A stretch of 54,545 nt of DNA from Pantanalinema sp. GBBB05. GTDB taxonomy: Bacteria; Cyanobacteriota; Cyanobacteriia; Leptolyngbyales; Leptolyngbyaceae. Shown piece by piece: positions 9,659 through 18,105 of the stretch. The first letter of the stretch is position 1. Each line of letters opens with the position of its first letter. Under the pieces are notes generated by a model that searched no databases, was not told the origin of the DNA, and saw only the letters and a program-made list of their open reading frames with translations. The position numbers and the translations under genes are program-made. The stretch lies in the NCBI GenBank assembly GCA_016743235.1, contig VRZD01000045.1, positions 1-54,545 on the forward strand, given 5' to 3'.

Positions 9659-9811
9659 ATGCAACGGAGTTCTGAATTTCCTCTCTTCGTCCAAACCACT
9701 GCTTTACTGTTCGGGTTCTTAGCTCTAGTTGCTTTGCTCTCCTGGGTTGCACAACCTAAAGCAGCACTCTCCACAACAACTTCTGCGATCGAGCTAACCG
9801 CAACCAAATAA
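9659..9811 (+). CDS. 50-residue single-pass membrane protein
   Basis: ATG 9659 is preceded by a textbook AGGAGGT ribosome site with six-base spacing, which strongly supports translation. The product has a short polar N-terminus (MQRSSEFPLF), one hydrophobic helix at about 11-31 (T-A-L-L-F-G-F-L-A-L-V-A-L-L-S-W-V) and a Thr/Ala-rich tail. The size and layout resemble accessory subunits of thylakoid complexes, but it does not match any Psb, Psa, Pet or Ndh small subunit I can recall. Confidence 0.6.
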   Translation: MQRSSEFPLFVQTTALLFGFLALVALLSWVAQPKAALSTTTSAIELTATK

Positions 9812-10093
9812 CCTGATCGTGTCAGCAGCCTGTCAATTCACAACCATGCTGACCTGAGTCAATCCAGAGAATAGACTGCAATAACTTAGCCCTAGCCAAG
9901 AAGCCAACGTTAAAATTTAGATCAGATTGATCTGAATTAGACAGCCTATAGTGACTTCCTCTAACCCAACCGCTATCCGGTCTTCTAAACCGACAATCAC
10001 CTGGGAGTACCTGCCAAACAACGTTCGCCTTGACGATAGCCCTACGGAAAATACAGGTCAACCCCGGATGATAGAGGCAAGCTTCTCCTGCTT

Positions 10094-11761
10094 ATGAGTC
10101 TCCTGAACCCTTATCAACGTCAGGATTTATATTTACGGGAGGCTATACGCGCCGGAATCCATAAGCCAATCCTGGCAGCTTTATATGCTACTCACTCTAG
10201 CCCTACTCTTATCGATCAAGAGACCGGGTTGGGGATTTCGCCCGCCAATCGTATTACACCAGAACAAGTTAAAACTTTGGCAGGGCAGATTCGCTATGCG
10301 GCTAACACGGTACGCAGCTTCACCAATCACTTAATTAGCGAACGCTGGAGAGCGACCGATCTATGGAACAGGGAACAGGGACGCTATACCGACAAATTTC
10401 TCCAGACGATCGCCTATGGCTATGCTGCCCCTCCTAGTGATCCAACCGCAGCTCAACTGGAAAGCTGCGAGTATGAGAGCTTAATCGCTGCCTACCTAGG
10501 CGATACAGCCAGTGATTTTCAGGCGGTTGGGTTATTACAAGACCAAACAGGGTTAGACCAGCAATTACCTCAGTTCATTGAGCATGTGCCCAACCATTAT
10601 CTCGGTCTAGCCAATCAACAAGCTGCCTTATTGGAAATGGTGCGGCTCTGGTTAAAGCTTGATACTCGAGATGCCACGATCGCTGGTTTGACGGAGCGAT
10701 CAGCGGGCATAGAATCAAATTTCTCTGCTTCCACCCGCCTAGATTTAGCATTATTACAATTTGGGCATCGGGTATTCGCTAGCTACTCAGGTTATCCCCA
10801 TCAACGAGAAGCTTTATTACGGGCAGTCCAGTTGTGGCAACAGTTGCCCTCACGGGAAGCCGCGATCGTAGCTCTCAGGCATCAGCCATTGCCAACTCCT
10901 AATCCCGTAGGTTTAGATGCCGCCTTAATAGCATTAATCCAACGCATTCCGCAAAATTATGAGGGCAAAGGTCATCAGCGGAATGCCTTAGTGGAAGGAT
11001 TTCAACGCTGGGCACAGTTAGAGAGTCGATCGGCAGCGTTAGTCAGGCTAGGCATCAATTCCGATCTCTTTGCTCAAGCTCATCCTGATCCAGCAACCCT
11101 AACTCAGACTGCGACTCAGCTGGATCGGGCATTGATTCATTTTTTACAGCAATTACCACGATCGTATAATGGCACTGAGACACAGCGAGAAGCTTTACTG
11201 CATTTAACTCAACGCTGGTATGAATTCACCACACGCCATCAAACGGTACAAACCCTGGTAGAGCACCAGCAGCAGATGGCAACCGCCAGACGAGGTACAA
11301 TTGAAGCCCCACCCGTTCCACAACCACTCGTTCTACCGAACTCTGACCCTAACTGGACTCCCAAGACTATCCAGTTATTTGCGCCAATCATTCCCAATGG
11401 CAGCCTGACTTGGGCAAAAGCGACCCACGGTGGCATTTATTTACCGCCGAATCAAATGACTGTAGATACGATTGTCCAGGTCGCCGCGGCGTTTCAGCAA
11501 ATTTGCGATCGACTGGGACGACCGTTTACCATCACGACCTGGTATTGTCCTGCGGAAATCAGCGCTAGAATGACCAGGAATCCCCAAAATCGTCATAGCC
11601 TCGGTGATGCCATTGAGGGATATTGTGAAGGACTTACCGGCAGCCAGCTTTACTGGTTTCTGGATCCCTGGTGGTCAGGTGGGTTAGGGTGTTATGCCCA
11701 ATTGCCTTATCTGATTTATGTGGATCAACGTCCTGATCGTGTGCGTTGGGCACCCACCTAA
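10094..11761 (+). CDS. Helical-repeat protein with C-terminal degenerate M15-like (peptidoglycan peptidase fold) domain
   Basis: The protein has 555 residues. Between about 150 and 400 it holds four tandem repeats of about 80 residues. Each has D-x-x-L-x-x-[FL]-x-x-x-[VI]-P-x-x-Y, then a G and x-Q-x-x-A-L-[LV]-x-x-x-x-x-W. The last 110 residues resemble the Peptidase_M15_3 fold, but the zinc motif HxxGxAxD reads H501-S-L-G-D-A-I-E508, and the usual terminal H-V-D-V-R reads Y-V-D-Q-R. Two of the expected zinc ligands are therefore altered, and a binding role rather than catalysis is likely (inference). There is no signal peptide. The start is the first ATG; its ribosome site is weak. Confidence 0.7.
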   Translation: MSLLNPYQRQDLYLREAIRAGIHKPILAALYATHSSPTLIDQETGLGISPANRITPEQVKTLAGQIRYAANTVRSFTNHLISERWRATDLWNREQGRYTDKFLQTIAYGYAAPPSDPTAAQLESCEYESLIAAYLGDTASDFQAVGLLQDQTGLDQQLPQFIEHVPNHYLGLANQQAALLEMVRLWLKLDTRDATIAGLTERSAGIESNFSASTRLDLALLQFGHRVFASYSGYPHQREALLRAVQLWQQLPSREAAIVALRHQPLPTPNPVGLDAALIALIQRIPQNYEGKGHQRNALVEGFQRWAQLESRSAALVRLGINSDLFAQAHPDPATLTQTATQLDRALIHFLQQLPRSYNGTETQREALLHLTQRWYEFTTRHQTVQTLVEHQQQMATARRGTIEAPPVPQPLVLPNSDPNWTPKTIQLFAPIIPNGSLTWAKATHGGIYLPPNQMTVDTIVQVAAAFQQICDRLGRPFTITTWYCPAEISARMTRNPQNRHSLGDAIEGYCEGLTGSQLYWFLDPWWSGGLGCYAQLPYLIYVDQRPDRVRWAPT

Positions 11762-11893
11762 CAATCCTCATAGTTTTACCTTCTATGTAAATTTGTCTTG
11801 AATTCTTACAACCTGAGTTAGCTTAAGTGATGTCATGCTTATGCTTCAGGGAACTCTACAAATAGATGCAGCTTTAGTGTGTAGTAAGTAACT

Positions 11894-12688
11894 ATGTCAA
11901 CCCCCATTGTTTTCGTGGAACCCTGGTTGGCTCAAACCCCAAGTCGATCGGCACAACCAAAACCCACGACTCGATCCGAAGCACCCAGTTCTACTAGTGC
12001 CATTTCTCCCCAGATTTTGATGGCGGCTTCAGGTGGTCTACTTGTCCTGCTGGTGGCTTTAGGAGTGCTGTCCTGGTTGAGTGCCAGCAAATTGAAGAAA
12101 CAGCTGAAGTTTGAGAAATTCAAAAACCAGGAACTTCAGCGAAAACTGAAGCTAGCGGTTGAAACCATCACGAAGATGGAGCGCAACCCTGACCTGATCC
12201 ACTCTCGCGAATTCAACCTGGATTATCTGCGGATGCGGATGGAAGAAGAGGTATTCCACTTTGCCATCCTGAACCAGATTAAGATCAAGGTTAAAGACAA
12301 AATCAGTATGGCGCTGCGTCCGACCCAGGCCAATCAAGGGGAAATTGGCATTGCCAGTACTGGGCGACACATTGACGAAATTTTTGATGTGGAATATGAA
12401 CCGGGCGATCTGCCCAAAGGCACCAAGCGGGTGCTGTTCCGGATTGAGATTAAGATCTTTAAGCTGCCAACTCAGCCCACATCTGTCACGATTAACCAGA
12501 TCATCGACTGTATGGAAACCTTCCTCAGTCCCACCAGCGAGCATGATACCTGGCAACCCACCATTCAGGGGCGTATTGCTAACATGCACTGGGATCAGAA
12601 GGCGAAACCGACTCCGTTGTTGGTACTGGAGCAAACTCAGGAAGGCTCTAACGTCACCTTCCGTACAACCCGCATGGCGCATAATTAA
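11894..12688 (+). CDS. Conserved cyanobacterial membrane protein with coiled coil
   Basis: This 264-residue protein of unknown function has an N-terminal polar Ser/Pro/Thr-rich stretch and one membrane helix at about 43-63 (L-L-V-L-L-V-A-L-G-V-L-S-W-L). A charged coiled coil follows at about 66-95 (K-L-K-K-Q-L-K-F-E-K-F-K-N-Q-E-L-Q-R-K-L-K), then a soluble alpha/beta domain to the end. The topology suggests anchoring to the plasma or thylakoid membrane with a cytoplasmic C-terminal domain. No catalytic motif is seen. It lies 68 bases before the HdrB-like gene. Confidence 0.7.
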   Translation: MSTPIVFVEPWLAQTPSRSAQPKPTTRSEAPSSTSAISPQILMAASGGLLVLLVALGVLSWLSASKLKKQLKFEKFKNQELQRKLKLAVETITKMERNPDLIHSREFNLDYLRMRMEEEVFHFAILNQIKIKVKDKISMALRPTQANQGEIGIASTGRHIDEIFDVEYEPGDLPKGTKRVLFRIEIKIFKLPTQPTSVTINQIIDCMETFLSPTSEHDTWQPTIQGRIANMHWDQKAKPTPLLVLEQTQEGSNVTFRTTRMAHN

Positions 12689-12727
12689 ATTGTGAGATTT
12701 CCGCCAGGCTAAGATGCAATCGAGATA

Positions 12728-12758
12728 ATGGTAAAGAGACTACGTTCATCTTTACCAT
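12728..12758 (+). promoter_or_regulatory. Hairpin overlapping the start codon of the HdrB-like gene
   Basis: Perfect 10-bp arms ATGGTAAAGA (12728-12737) and TCTTTACCAT (12749-12758) flank an 11-base loop. The 3' arm includes the first two bases of the ATG start codon, and no ribosome site is visible in between. It could control translation or act as a palindromic operator. Confidence 0.4.
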
Positions 12759-13662
12759 GACATCGTCAACCCTCAAATATGCTTATTTCCCTGGCTGCGT
12801 CGCGCAAGGAGCCTGCCGGGAATTGTACGTATCAACCCAGCGATTAACAGAAGCTCTGGGCATTGAGCTAATTGAACTGAAAAAAGCGTCTTGTTGCGGC
12901 TCCGGGACATTTAAAGAAGATTCGCAATTGCTAGAAGATACGGTTAATGCCCGCAATATCGCTCTAGCGGAAGCTTTGAACCTACCGTTACTAACGCACT
13001 GTAGTACCTGTCAGGGTGTGATTGGGCGAGTAGACGATCGCCTGAAAGCCGCTCAGACCCTCAGCCCAGAATACGTCGAACAAATTAATGGCTTACTGAA
13101 GCAAGAAGGCTGTTCTCCTTACCAAGGCAATGGCTCCGTCAAGCACTTACTGTGGGCGTTAGTTGGTGATTATGGCTTAGACACTTTGCAACAACGGGTG
13201 ACTAAAGCCCTGAAGGGATTGAAGTGTGCCGCCTTTTATGGCTGCTACCTCCTCCGCACCCAAGAACATATTCCCTTCGATGATCCATTTAACCCGCAAT
13301 CGATGGAGAACGTATTTACGGCAGTAGGAGCAACTCCTGTTTACTACCGGGGTCGGACTCAGTGTTGTGGCTGGCCGCTGTCTAGTTATGCCACGCAGCA
13401 ATCGTTCCAAATGGCAGGCACCCATATTCAAGACGCGATCGAGCATGGAGCCGATTGCCTGGTAACACCCTGTCCCTTATGTCACCTGAATTTAGACTCG
13501 CGCCAGCCCGAAGTAGAAGCGGTGATTGGCAAGAAGTTGGGCTTACCAGTGTTACATTTACCGCAATTAGTCGCTTTAGCCTTGGGCGTTCGACCGGAGG
13601 AATTGGGACTCGATCGGCATATCGTCTCAACCCGTCCGGTGCTGGAAAAACTAGGATTGTAA
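12757..13662 (+). CDS. HdrB-like CCG-domain iron-sulfur oxidoreductase subunit
   Basis: This 301-residue protein has two cysteine-rich CCG domains. The first has C14, C46-C47-G and C82-x-x-C85. The second has F-Y-G-C, T-Q-C-C-G-W-P and T-P-C-P-L-C-H-L-N. This is the arrangement in heterodisulfide reductase subunit B and in SdhE/GlpC-type proteins, which bind non-cubane [4Fe-4S] clusters. Cyanobacteria have no methanogenic heterodisulfide chemistry; homologues there are usually annotated as HdrB-like or succinate dehydrogenase-associated subunits. No partner redox subunit sits next to it, although psaC follows 191 bases later on the same strand. Confidence 0.85.
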   Translation: MTSSTLKYAYFPGCVAQGACRELYVSTQRLTEALGIELIELKKASCCGSGTFKEDSQLLEDTVNARNIALAEALNLPLLTHCSTCQGVIGRVDDRLKAAQTLSPEYVEQINGLLKQEGCSPYQGNGSVKHLLWALVGDYGLDTLQQRVTKALKGLKCAAFYGCYLLRTQEHIPFDDPFNPQSMENVFTAVGATPVYYRGRTQCCGWPLSSYATQQSFQMAGTHIQDAIEHGADCLVTPCPLCHLNLDSRQPEVEAVIGKKLGLPVLHLPQLVALALGVRPEELGLDRHIVSTRPVLEKLGL

Positions 13663-13757
13663 CTGGAATCGGCAGGAGCCAACCTAGGTACATTACATTC
13701 TTTGAAGTTTTGTAGCCTTCCGTCTAAGGGGTTTCAGGCATTACGGTAAACTAAGCC

Positions 13758-13788
13758 TTGACTGTAACGCTTTTAGCGGTCTTATAAC
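13758..13788 (+). promoter_or_regulatory. Candidate psaC promoter
   Basis: TTGACT (13758-13763) and TATAAC (13783-13788) are separated by 19 bases, slightly longer than ideal, and lie 65 bases before the psaC start codon. The assignment rests on sequence similarity to -35/-10 boxes only. Confidence 0.35.
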
Positions 13789-13853
13789 CGTTGAAACAGT
13801 CGGCTAATAGATACTTGCCAAGTGTCAAGCAATCATTTGGAGCCTTTCATAAC

Positions 13854-14099
13854 ATGTCTCATACAGTCAAAATCTATGACACCTGCATTGGTTGCACCCA
13901 ATGCGTTCGTGCCTGCCCTACTGACGTTCTAGAGATGGTTCCCTGGGACGGCTGTAAGGCTGGACAAATCGCCTCGTCTCCCCGGACGGAAGATTGCGTT
14001 GGCTGTAAGCGGTGCGAAACTGCTTGCCCAACCGACTTCTTAAGCATTCGTGTTTACCTGGGAGCCGAGACAACCCGCAGCATGGGGCTGGCTTACTAG
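13854..14099 (+). CDS. psaC: Photosystem I iron-sulfur center subunit PsaC
   Basis: This 81-residue protein carries the terminal [4Fe-4S] clusters FA and FB on the stromal/cytoplasmic face of photosystem I. It passes electrons to ferredoxin or flavodoxin. Both ferredoxin motifs are intact: C11-x-x-C14-x-x-C17-x-x-x-C21-P and C48-x-x-C51-x-x-C54-x-x-x-C58-P. The length, the N-terminus [10 protein letters not shown] and the C-terminus S-M-G-L-A-Y are those of the family, which fixes the start at 13854 rather than at an upstream in-frame codon. It is a single gene followed by a terminator. Confidence 0.99.
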
Positions 14100-14148
14100 T
14101 AAGCACCATTTACGCATTCATTTTTATCCATGTGGGTTCAAACACCAC

Positions 14149-14176
14149 GAGGGAGTAAATGTGCTCCCTCTTTTTT
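14149..14176 (+). terminator. Rho-independent terminator of psaC
   Basis: GAGGGAG (14149-14155) pairs with CTCCCTC (14164-14170) and is followed directly by six T residues. It lies 50 bases after the psaC stop. Confidence 0.85.
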
Positions 14177-14213
14177 ATGCCGCGATCGCACTTGAGTCAC
14201 CCAAATCCATCAC

Positions 14214-14241
14214 AAAAAAACCCGCCAGCAGTGCCGGAGGG
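14214..14241 (-). terminator. Rho-independent terminator of the MazG-like gene
   Basis: Read on the minus strand, a GC-rich hairpin (14241-14221, arms CCCTCCGGC/GCTGGCGGG with one mismatch and a G-T pair) is followed by seven T residues. It lies just past the stop at 14263. Together with the psaC terminator it separates two convergent genes. Confidence 0.75.
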
Positions 14242-14262
14242 CTGAGTGTACCTATGAGTGCT

Positions 14263-15996
14263 TCATGGGTTTAATAACACCGAATGCAAGGGGGAATCCG
14301 CAAAAGAGTTGAAGATCTTTGGTAAGAACTCTAAATAAAACTCTAGATGAAGAAACCCAGATCGCCACTCCTGTTCAGTTGTGAGCCATTCAATTGCCGT
14401 TTTTGTCATCAAGAAGCCCACTTCTGGAGCCGTTTCTCGAATCTGTTGGTGTAATTGAATCATGAGATCACTGACCTGAATGGGATGGTGACAGGAGGGT
14501 AAACGCTGGGATTGCCCGATCGCCGTTGCCGCTACCTTAAAGTCCCTCCCTGCAACTAACCGTCCCGTTGCCAAATCCACATGCCAGGCAATCTCTGGGC
14601 TGGTCAGGTGCAGAACTGCCATCAGCCGCAAACTCCCATCTTGCCAATGACAACCTGGTTGGAGTAGCCGCGCTTCTACACCACCAATCAGTTGCATGAC
14701 CTCATAGGAACCAGCTGTCAGCTGCCACAACAGTTTTGGCAGCAGTTGATCCATTAACAGATCGGGTTGCAGCAGACTAATTGACGTGCGAGCCGTTTCT
14801 GCTAAGCCGTATGCTTCCTGAACGACTTGCAATAGTCGCTGTTCTGGCTCTGGTTTTAGAGCCGTTTGCAGGCGGGCAATGGCAGCTGCTAATTGAGCCT
14901 GAGTGGCTAAATTGGTGTACCGATCTAAATGTTTGGGATTTGCCAACCGGACACTCGTTGTTGCTAGAGACTGCTCCGGGAAATCAACCACTGCAACTGG
15001 AACCTGATGCACTTTGGTTGTGTTGGCTAGGGCAGTTTGACTCGCGATCGCTTCTAGTAATTCTCCTTCGATTAGATCGCAGGCAGCAGTAGACCATTGC
15101 CAGGAAGCGGCTAAATCCTGGGGGGTAAATTCCAGACCGAGAGAGAGGTGCAAGTGACCCGATCGCCATTCCTGTCCAGGAGGCAATAGGTCAACCGTGC
15201 CCCCTGCAAGTAAAGGAGCAATCATGGGAGAAGCCTGTTGCAAATGTTCGGTGAGTTCCTGGATCTGGCGTTCGACCCAGCCAAACTTCTGCCGCGATCG
15301 TCGCTGAGTCGGTTGGGAATGGCTGCCTTGAAGCGGTAAGTTGATATCCGACTGAATGACTGGATTGCCACTTAATAGCATTCCTGGTGGACAACCAGTT
15401 GCTAAATCAAAACACCAATCGAGATCGGTTGCTTTGAGATCGAGTTGCACAACTAAGCGGAGAATGCCAGATGTCCACGATCGTCCCTGCCGCAACCGCA
15501 CTGGAACTCCTTCCATCATTTGCATCAGGCTATAGGAAGTGCGCGCCACACACCAAAGCAAATAAGGAATTAAGGAATCCATCACAATCAGTGCAGCAGA
15601 TGGCAGTGACTCCAACTTTTTCGATTTTCGAGTGGCTGACTTCGGATAGAGGGCTTTACTGGTTGTAGCTTTTCCAGGTAGCACGTCCAACACTTCGTAA
15701 GCTTCTTCGCTCACATAGGGAGCTAACACGGCTGGAGTTGGCAGTTGGTCCTGTTGCCAACCGCCCTCCGGCGATCGCAGTTGTTGAATCACCTCGACTA
15801 ACTGCCGCATTGCCGTGATTGCCGGAGTCGTTCCGGTGGGTACTCGGATATTTTGAGTTAAGACAATCTCCTGTCCTAACTTCAATACAGTCTGCCGGAC
15901 AGTTGCAAAATCAAAGGGCGGCAAGGAAGTCATGGAAAGAGAATTGACTAACGTTTCTGGTCTTGAAACCACGGAGAGTTGTGCAGAATTGCCCAT
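14263..15996 (-). CDS. Cyanobacterial protein with MazG-like N-terminal motif and internal duplication
   Basis: The protein has about 577 residues. Near residues 60-95 it reads L-R-S-P-E-G-G-W and L-A-P-Y-V-S-E-E-A-Y-E-V-L-D, closely matching the MazG nucleotide pyrophosphohydrolase motif (EExxE). The second MazG metal motif (ExxD) is not evident. A block of about 190 residues then occurs twice: LIPYLLWCVARTSYSLMQ versus LLPKLLWQLTAGSYEVMQ, each followed by F/V-D-L-A-T-G and later E-W-R-S-G-[HF]-L-H-L. Function is unknown, and activity is doubtful. I prefer ATG 15996 because AAGG lies five bases upstream; ATG 16053 and TTG 16071 are alternatives. Confidence 0.65.
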   Translation of the reverse strand: MGNSAQLSVVSRPETLVNSLSMTSLPPFDFATVRQTVLKLGQEIVLTQNIRVPTGTTPAITAMRQLVEVIQQLRSPEGGWQQDQLPTPAVLAPYVSEEAYEVLDVLPGKATTSKALYPKSATRKSKKLESLPSAALIVMDSLIPYLLWCVARTSYSLMQMMEGVPVRLRQGRSWTSGILRLVVQLDLKATDLDWCFDLATGCPPGMLLSGNPVIQSDINLPLQGSHSQPTQRRSRQKFGWVERQIQELTEHLQQASPMIAPLLAGGTVDLLPPGQEWRSGHLHLSLGLEFTPQDLAASWQWSTAACDLIEGELLEAIASQTALANTTKVHQVPVAVVDFPEQSLATTSVRLANPKHLDRYTNLATQAQLAAAIARLQTALKPEPEQRLLQVVQEAYGLAETARTSISLLQPDLLMDQLLPKLLWQLTAGSYEVMQLIGGVEARLLQPGCHWQDGSLRLMAVLHLTSPEIAWHVDLATGRLVAGRDFKVAATAIGQSQRLPSCHHPIQVSDLMIQLHQQIRETAPEVGFLMTKTAIEWLTTEQEWRSGFLHLEFYLEFLPKIFNSFADSPLHSVLLNP

Positions 15997-16204
15997 AGTT
16001 GCCTTCAGTCTATAGTTGCGATCGCTGGCATCCCTTGCCTTCAGAGTTCCCATTTTGATTGCATTCTGCAAGAAAGCCGAAATGATTTTACTCAGGCAAA
16101 CTTAGACAAACGGGCTTGCAGGCGACTCAACGCGGCTTAGAATCAAAGCTGGAGCGATCGCGCTCGGGTTCTCCCATGCTTTGCTGTCTCGATCGAGAGT
16201 GTTC

Positions 16205-17086
16205 ATGTTACTTCCAGCCTTTCAATTTACCTCACCCGGTCCCATTATTTTTGAGTGGGGCAGCCTGTCTATTCGCTGGTATGGCTTGCTGATTGCCTCG
16301 GCGGTATTACTGGGAGTCACCCTATCACAATACCTGGCAAGTCGGCGGCGGATTAATCCCGATTTAATTGGCGATCTGGCGATTTGGCTGGTGGTAGCGG
16401 CGATCCCCAGTGCGCGGTTGTACTATGTGGCTTTCCAATGGCAAGAATATGCCCAACACCCAGAGCAAATTATCGCGATTTGGAAAGGGGGTATTGCCAT
16501 TCATGGCGCCATTTTAGGAGGATTGATTGCCAGTTTAATCTTCTGCCGCGTTCGACGGGTTTCATTCTGGCAACTGGCTGATCTGATTGCGCCCTCGTTA
16601 ATTCTGGGACAAGCGATCGGGCGTTGGGGTAATTTCTTTAATTCCGAAGCATTTGGACGACCAACGGATTTACCCTGGAAGCTATTTATCCCGTTCGATC
16701 GGCGTCCTCCCGGTTACGAAAGCTTCGAGTATTTCCATCCCACCTTCTTATACGAATCCTTGTGGAATTTAATGGTCTTTGCCCTGTTGATTACTTTGTT
16801 CTTCCGCGATCTGCGAGGCAAGCCGCACCTGAAGGTAGGGACGTTAATCCTGATGTATATGGTGGCGTATAGTTGCGGGCGCTTCTGGATTGAAGGACTA
16901 CGGACAGATAGCCTGATGCTGGGACCGCTGCGAATTGCTCAAGTCGTGAGCTTAGTCGAGATTTCCTTGGGGTTATTCGGTTTGGCATGGCTCTATCTTT
17001 TGAACCGACCATTACCCGATGTGGTTTCTTATTCCAGGCATCAGATTCCTGAAGCAACATCTGCTGACTCCGATCGCGGCTCCTAG
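16205..17086 (+). CDS. lgt: Prolipoprotein diacylglyceryl transferase
   Basis: This enzyme moves the diacylglyceryl group of phosphatidylglycerol to the lipobox Cys of prolipoproteins in the cytoplasmic membrane. The 293-residue protein has about seven membrane helices, the early motif I-R-W-Y-G and the Lgt signature G-R-W-G-N-F-F-N-S-E-A-F-G. Later G-x-L-R and W-I-E-G-L-R-T-D-S-L elements are also present. ATG 16205 gives MLLPAFQFTSPGP, a typical beginning; a TTG at 16181 would add eight unlikely residues. Confidence 0.95.
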   Translation: MLLPAFQFTSPGPIIFEWGSLSIRWYGLLIASAVLLGVTLSQYLASRRRINPDLIGDLAIWLVVAAIPSARLYYVAFQWQEYAQHPEQIIAIWKGGIAIHGAILGGLIASLIFCRVRRVSFWQLADLIAPSLILGQAIGRWGNFFNSEAFGRPTDLPWKLFIPFDRRPPGYESFEYFHPTFLYESLWNLMVFALLITLFFRDLRGKPHLKVGTLILMYMVAYSCGRFWIEGLRTDSLMLGPLRIAQVVSLVEISLGLFGLAWLYLLNRPLPDVVSYSRHQIPEATSADSDRGS

Positions 17087-17097
17087 GAACGAGATTT

Positions 17098-17132
17098 AAA
17101 AAAGAAAAAACCCTAGAGCGAAAACTCCAGGG
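17098..17132 (-). terminator. Terminator-like hairpin in antisense orientation after lgt
   Basis: CCCTAGAG and CTCCAGGG form a stem (17111-17132) around CGAAAA. On the minus strand the stem is followed by TTTTTTCTTTTTT (17110-17098). On the plus strand, the direction of lgt and cobM, no T-tract follows. It may stop antisense transcription into lgt, or simply end the lgt transcript weakly. Confidence 0.45.
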
Positions 17133-17266
17133 CTGTATCAGGGTGCATCTACCACTCCATTCTTCCAATTCCCCCCCATCCGTCCGGAAAAACTCGACGA
17201 TCGCAGTTTGAAGTTTGCGTTAAGTCGAGAAGTCAATTTTTTCTTCTGGTGACCTATTAATTCCTT

Positions 17267-18103
17267 ATGAATCATCAACCTTCTGAGCAACTTACCCTAG
17301 CACCTGCGGTTTATATTGTGGGTGCGGGTCCTGGCGATCCCGATTTATTAACCGTTAAAGCCCAGAAACTATTAGCGCAGGCAGACATAATTCTGTTTGC
17401 TGATTCGTTAGTCCCTCGCGAAATTCTGCAAAATGTTCGCCCAGATGCCAAGTTAGTGCGAACGGCAACCAAAACCCTGGAAGAAATTTTGCCGTTAATG
17501 GTCGAAGCTGTACGATCGGGGCAATCTGTTGTCCGGTTACATTCTGGCGATCCCAGCTTGTATGGAGCAGTGCAGGAACAGATGCAAGCTTTACTAGATG
17601 CCGACATTCCGTTTGAAGTGATCCCAGGAATCAGTGCCTTTCAAGCAGCGGCGGCTCGGTTACGCGTGGAGCTGACAATCCCCGGATTGGTACAAACCAT
17701 TATCCTGTCGCGGATCAGCGGGCGGACTCAAGTTCCTGCTGCCGAAGAATTATCGACCCTTGCCGCTCATCAAGCTAGCTTGTGTTTATATTTAAGTGCC
17801 CGTCATGTAGATACAGCACAAACTCAGCTTCTTCAGCACTACCCAGCAAATACTCCTGTCGCGATTTGTTTTCGGCTCGGGTGGCAAGATGAGCAAATTT
17901 GGGTGGTACCGTTAGACCAAATGGCAAAGGTAACCCAGGAAAAAGATTTAATCCGCACGACACTTTACGTGATTAGTCCAGCATTAGCTGCCGCCACAGT
18001 CCCAACTGAATTTGGCGATCGATCGCAGCAACCAGATTTAGCGCCGCTACGATCGCGACTCTACAACCCGGACCACGATCATCTCTTTCGCCCGGCTCGC
18101 TAA
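17267..18103 (+). CDS. cobM: Precorrin-4 C11-methyltransferase
   Basis: This SAM-dependent tetrapyrrole methylase of corrin-ring synthesis (CobM/CbiF) has 278 residues. The N-terminal motif V-G-A-G-P-G-D-P-D-L-L-T-V-K-A is diagnostic of the superfamily. The motifs L-F-A-D-S-L-V, H-S-G-D-P-S-L-Y-G-A and E-V-I-P-G-I-S-A-F assign it to the C11 enzyme. The gvp-family gene starts two bases after its stop, implying one transcript. No cobalamin riboswitch is visible in the 180-base leader. Confidence 0.92.
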   Translation: MNHQPSEQLTLAPAVYIVGAGPGDPDLLTVKAQKLLAQADIILFADSLVPREILQNVRPDAKLVRTATKTLEEILPLMVEAVRSGQSVVRLHSGDPSLYGAVQEQMQALLDADIPFEVIPGISAFQAAAARLRVELTIPGLVQTIILSRISGRTQVPAAEELSTLAAHQASLCLYLSARHVDTAQTQLLQHYPANTPVAICFRLGWQDEQIWVVPLDQMAKVTQEKDLIRTTLYVISPALAAATVPTEFGDRSQQPDLAPLRSRLYNPDHDHLFRPAR

Positions 18104-18105
18104 CT

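Noticed and set aside
9822..10061. Minus-strand frame of 79 codons before the helical-repeat gene
   Set aside because: Odd composition rich in Arg/Cys/Trp, no ribosome site, no motif.
12152..12682. Minus-strand frame of 176 codons opposite the membrane coiled-coil gene
   Set aside because: The plus-strand protein has clear membrane and coiled-coil structure; the antisense product has no recognisable motif.
17133..17266. Possible cobalamin riboswitch upstream of cobM
   Set aside because: An inverted repeat CTCGAC/GTCGAG (17193-17229) exists, but the conserved B12-box elements are absent and the leader is too short.
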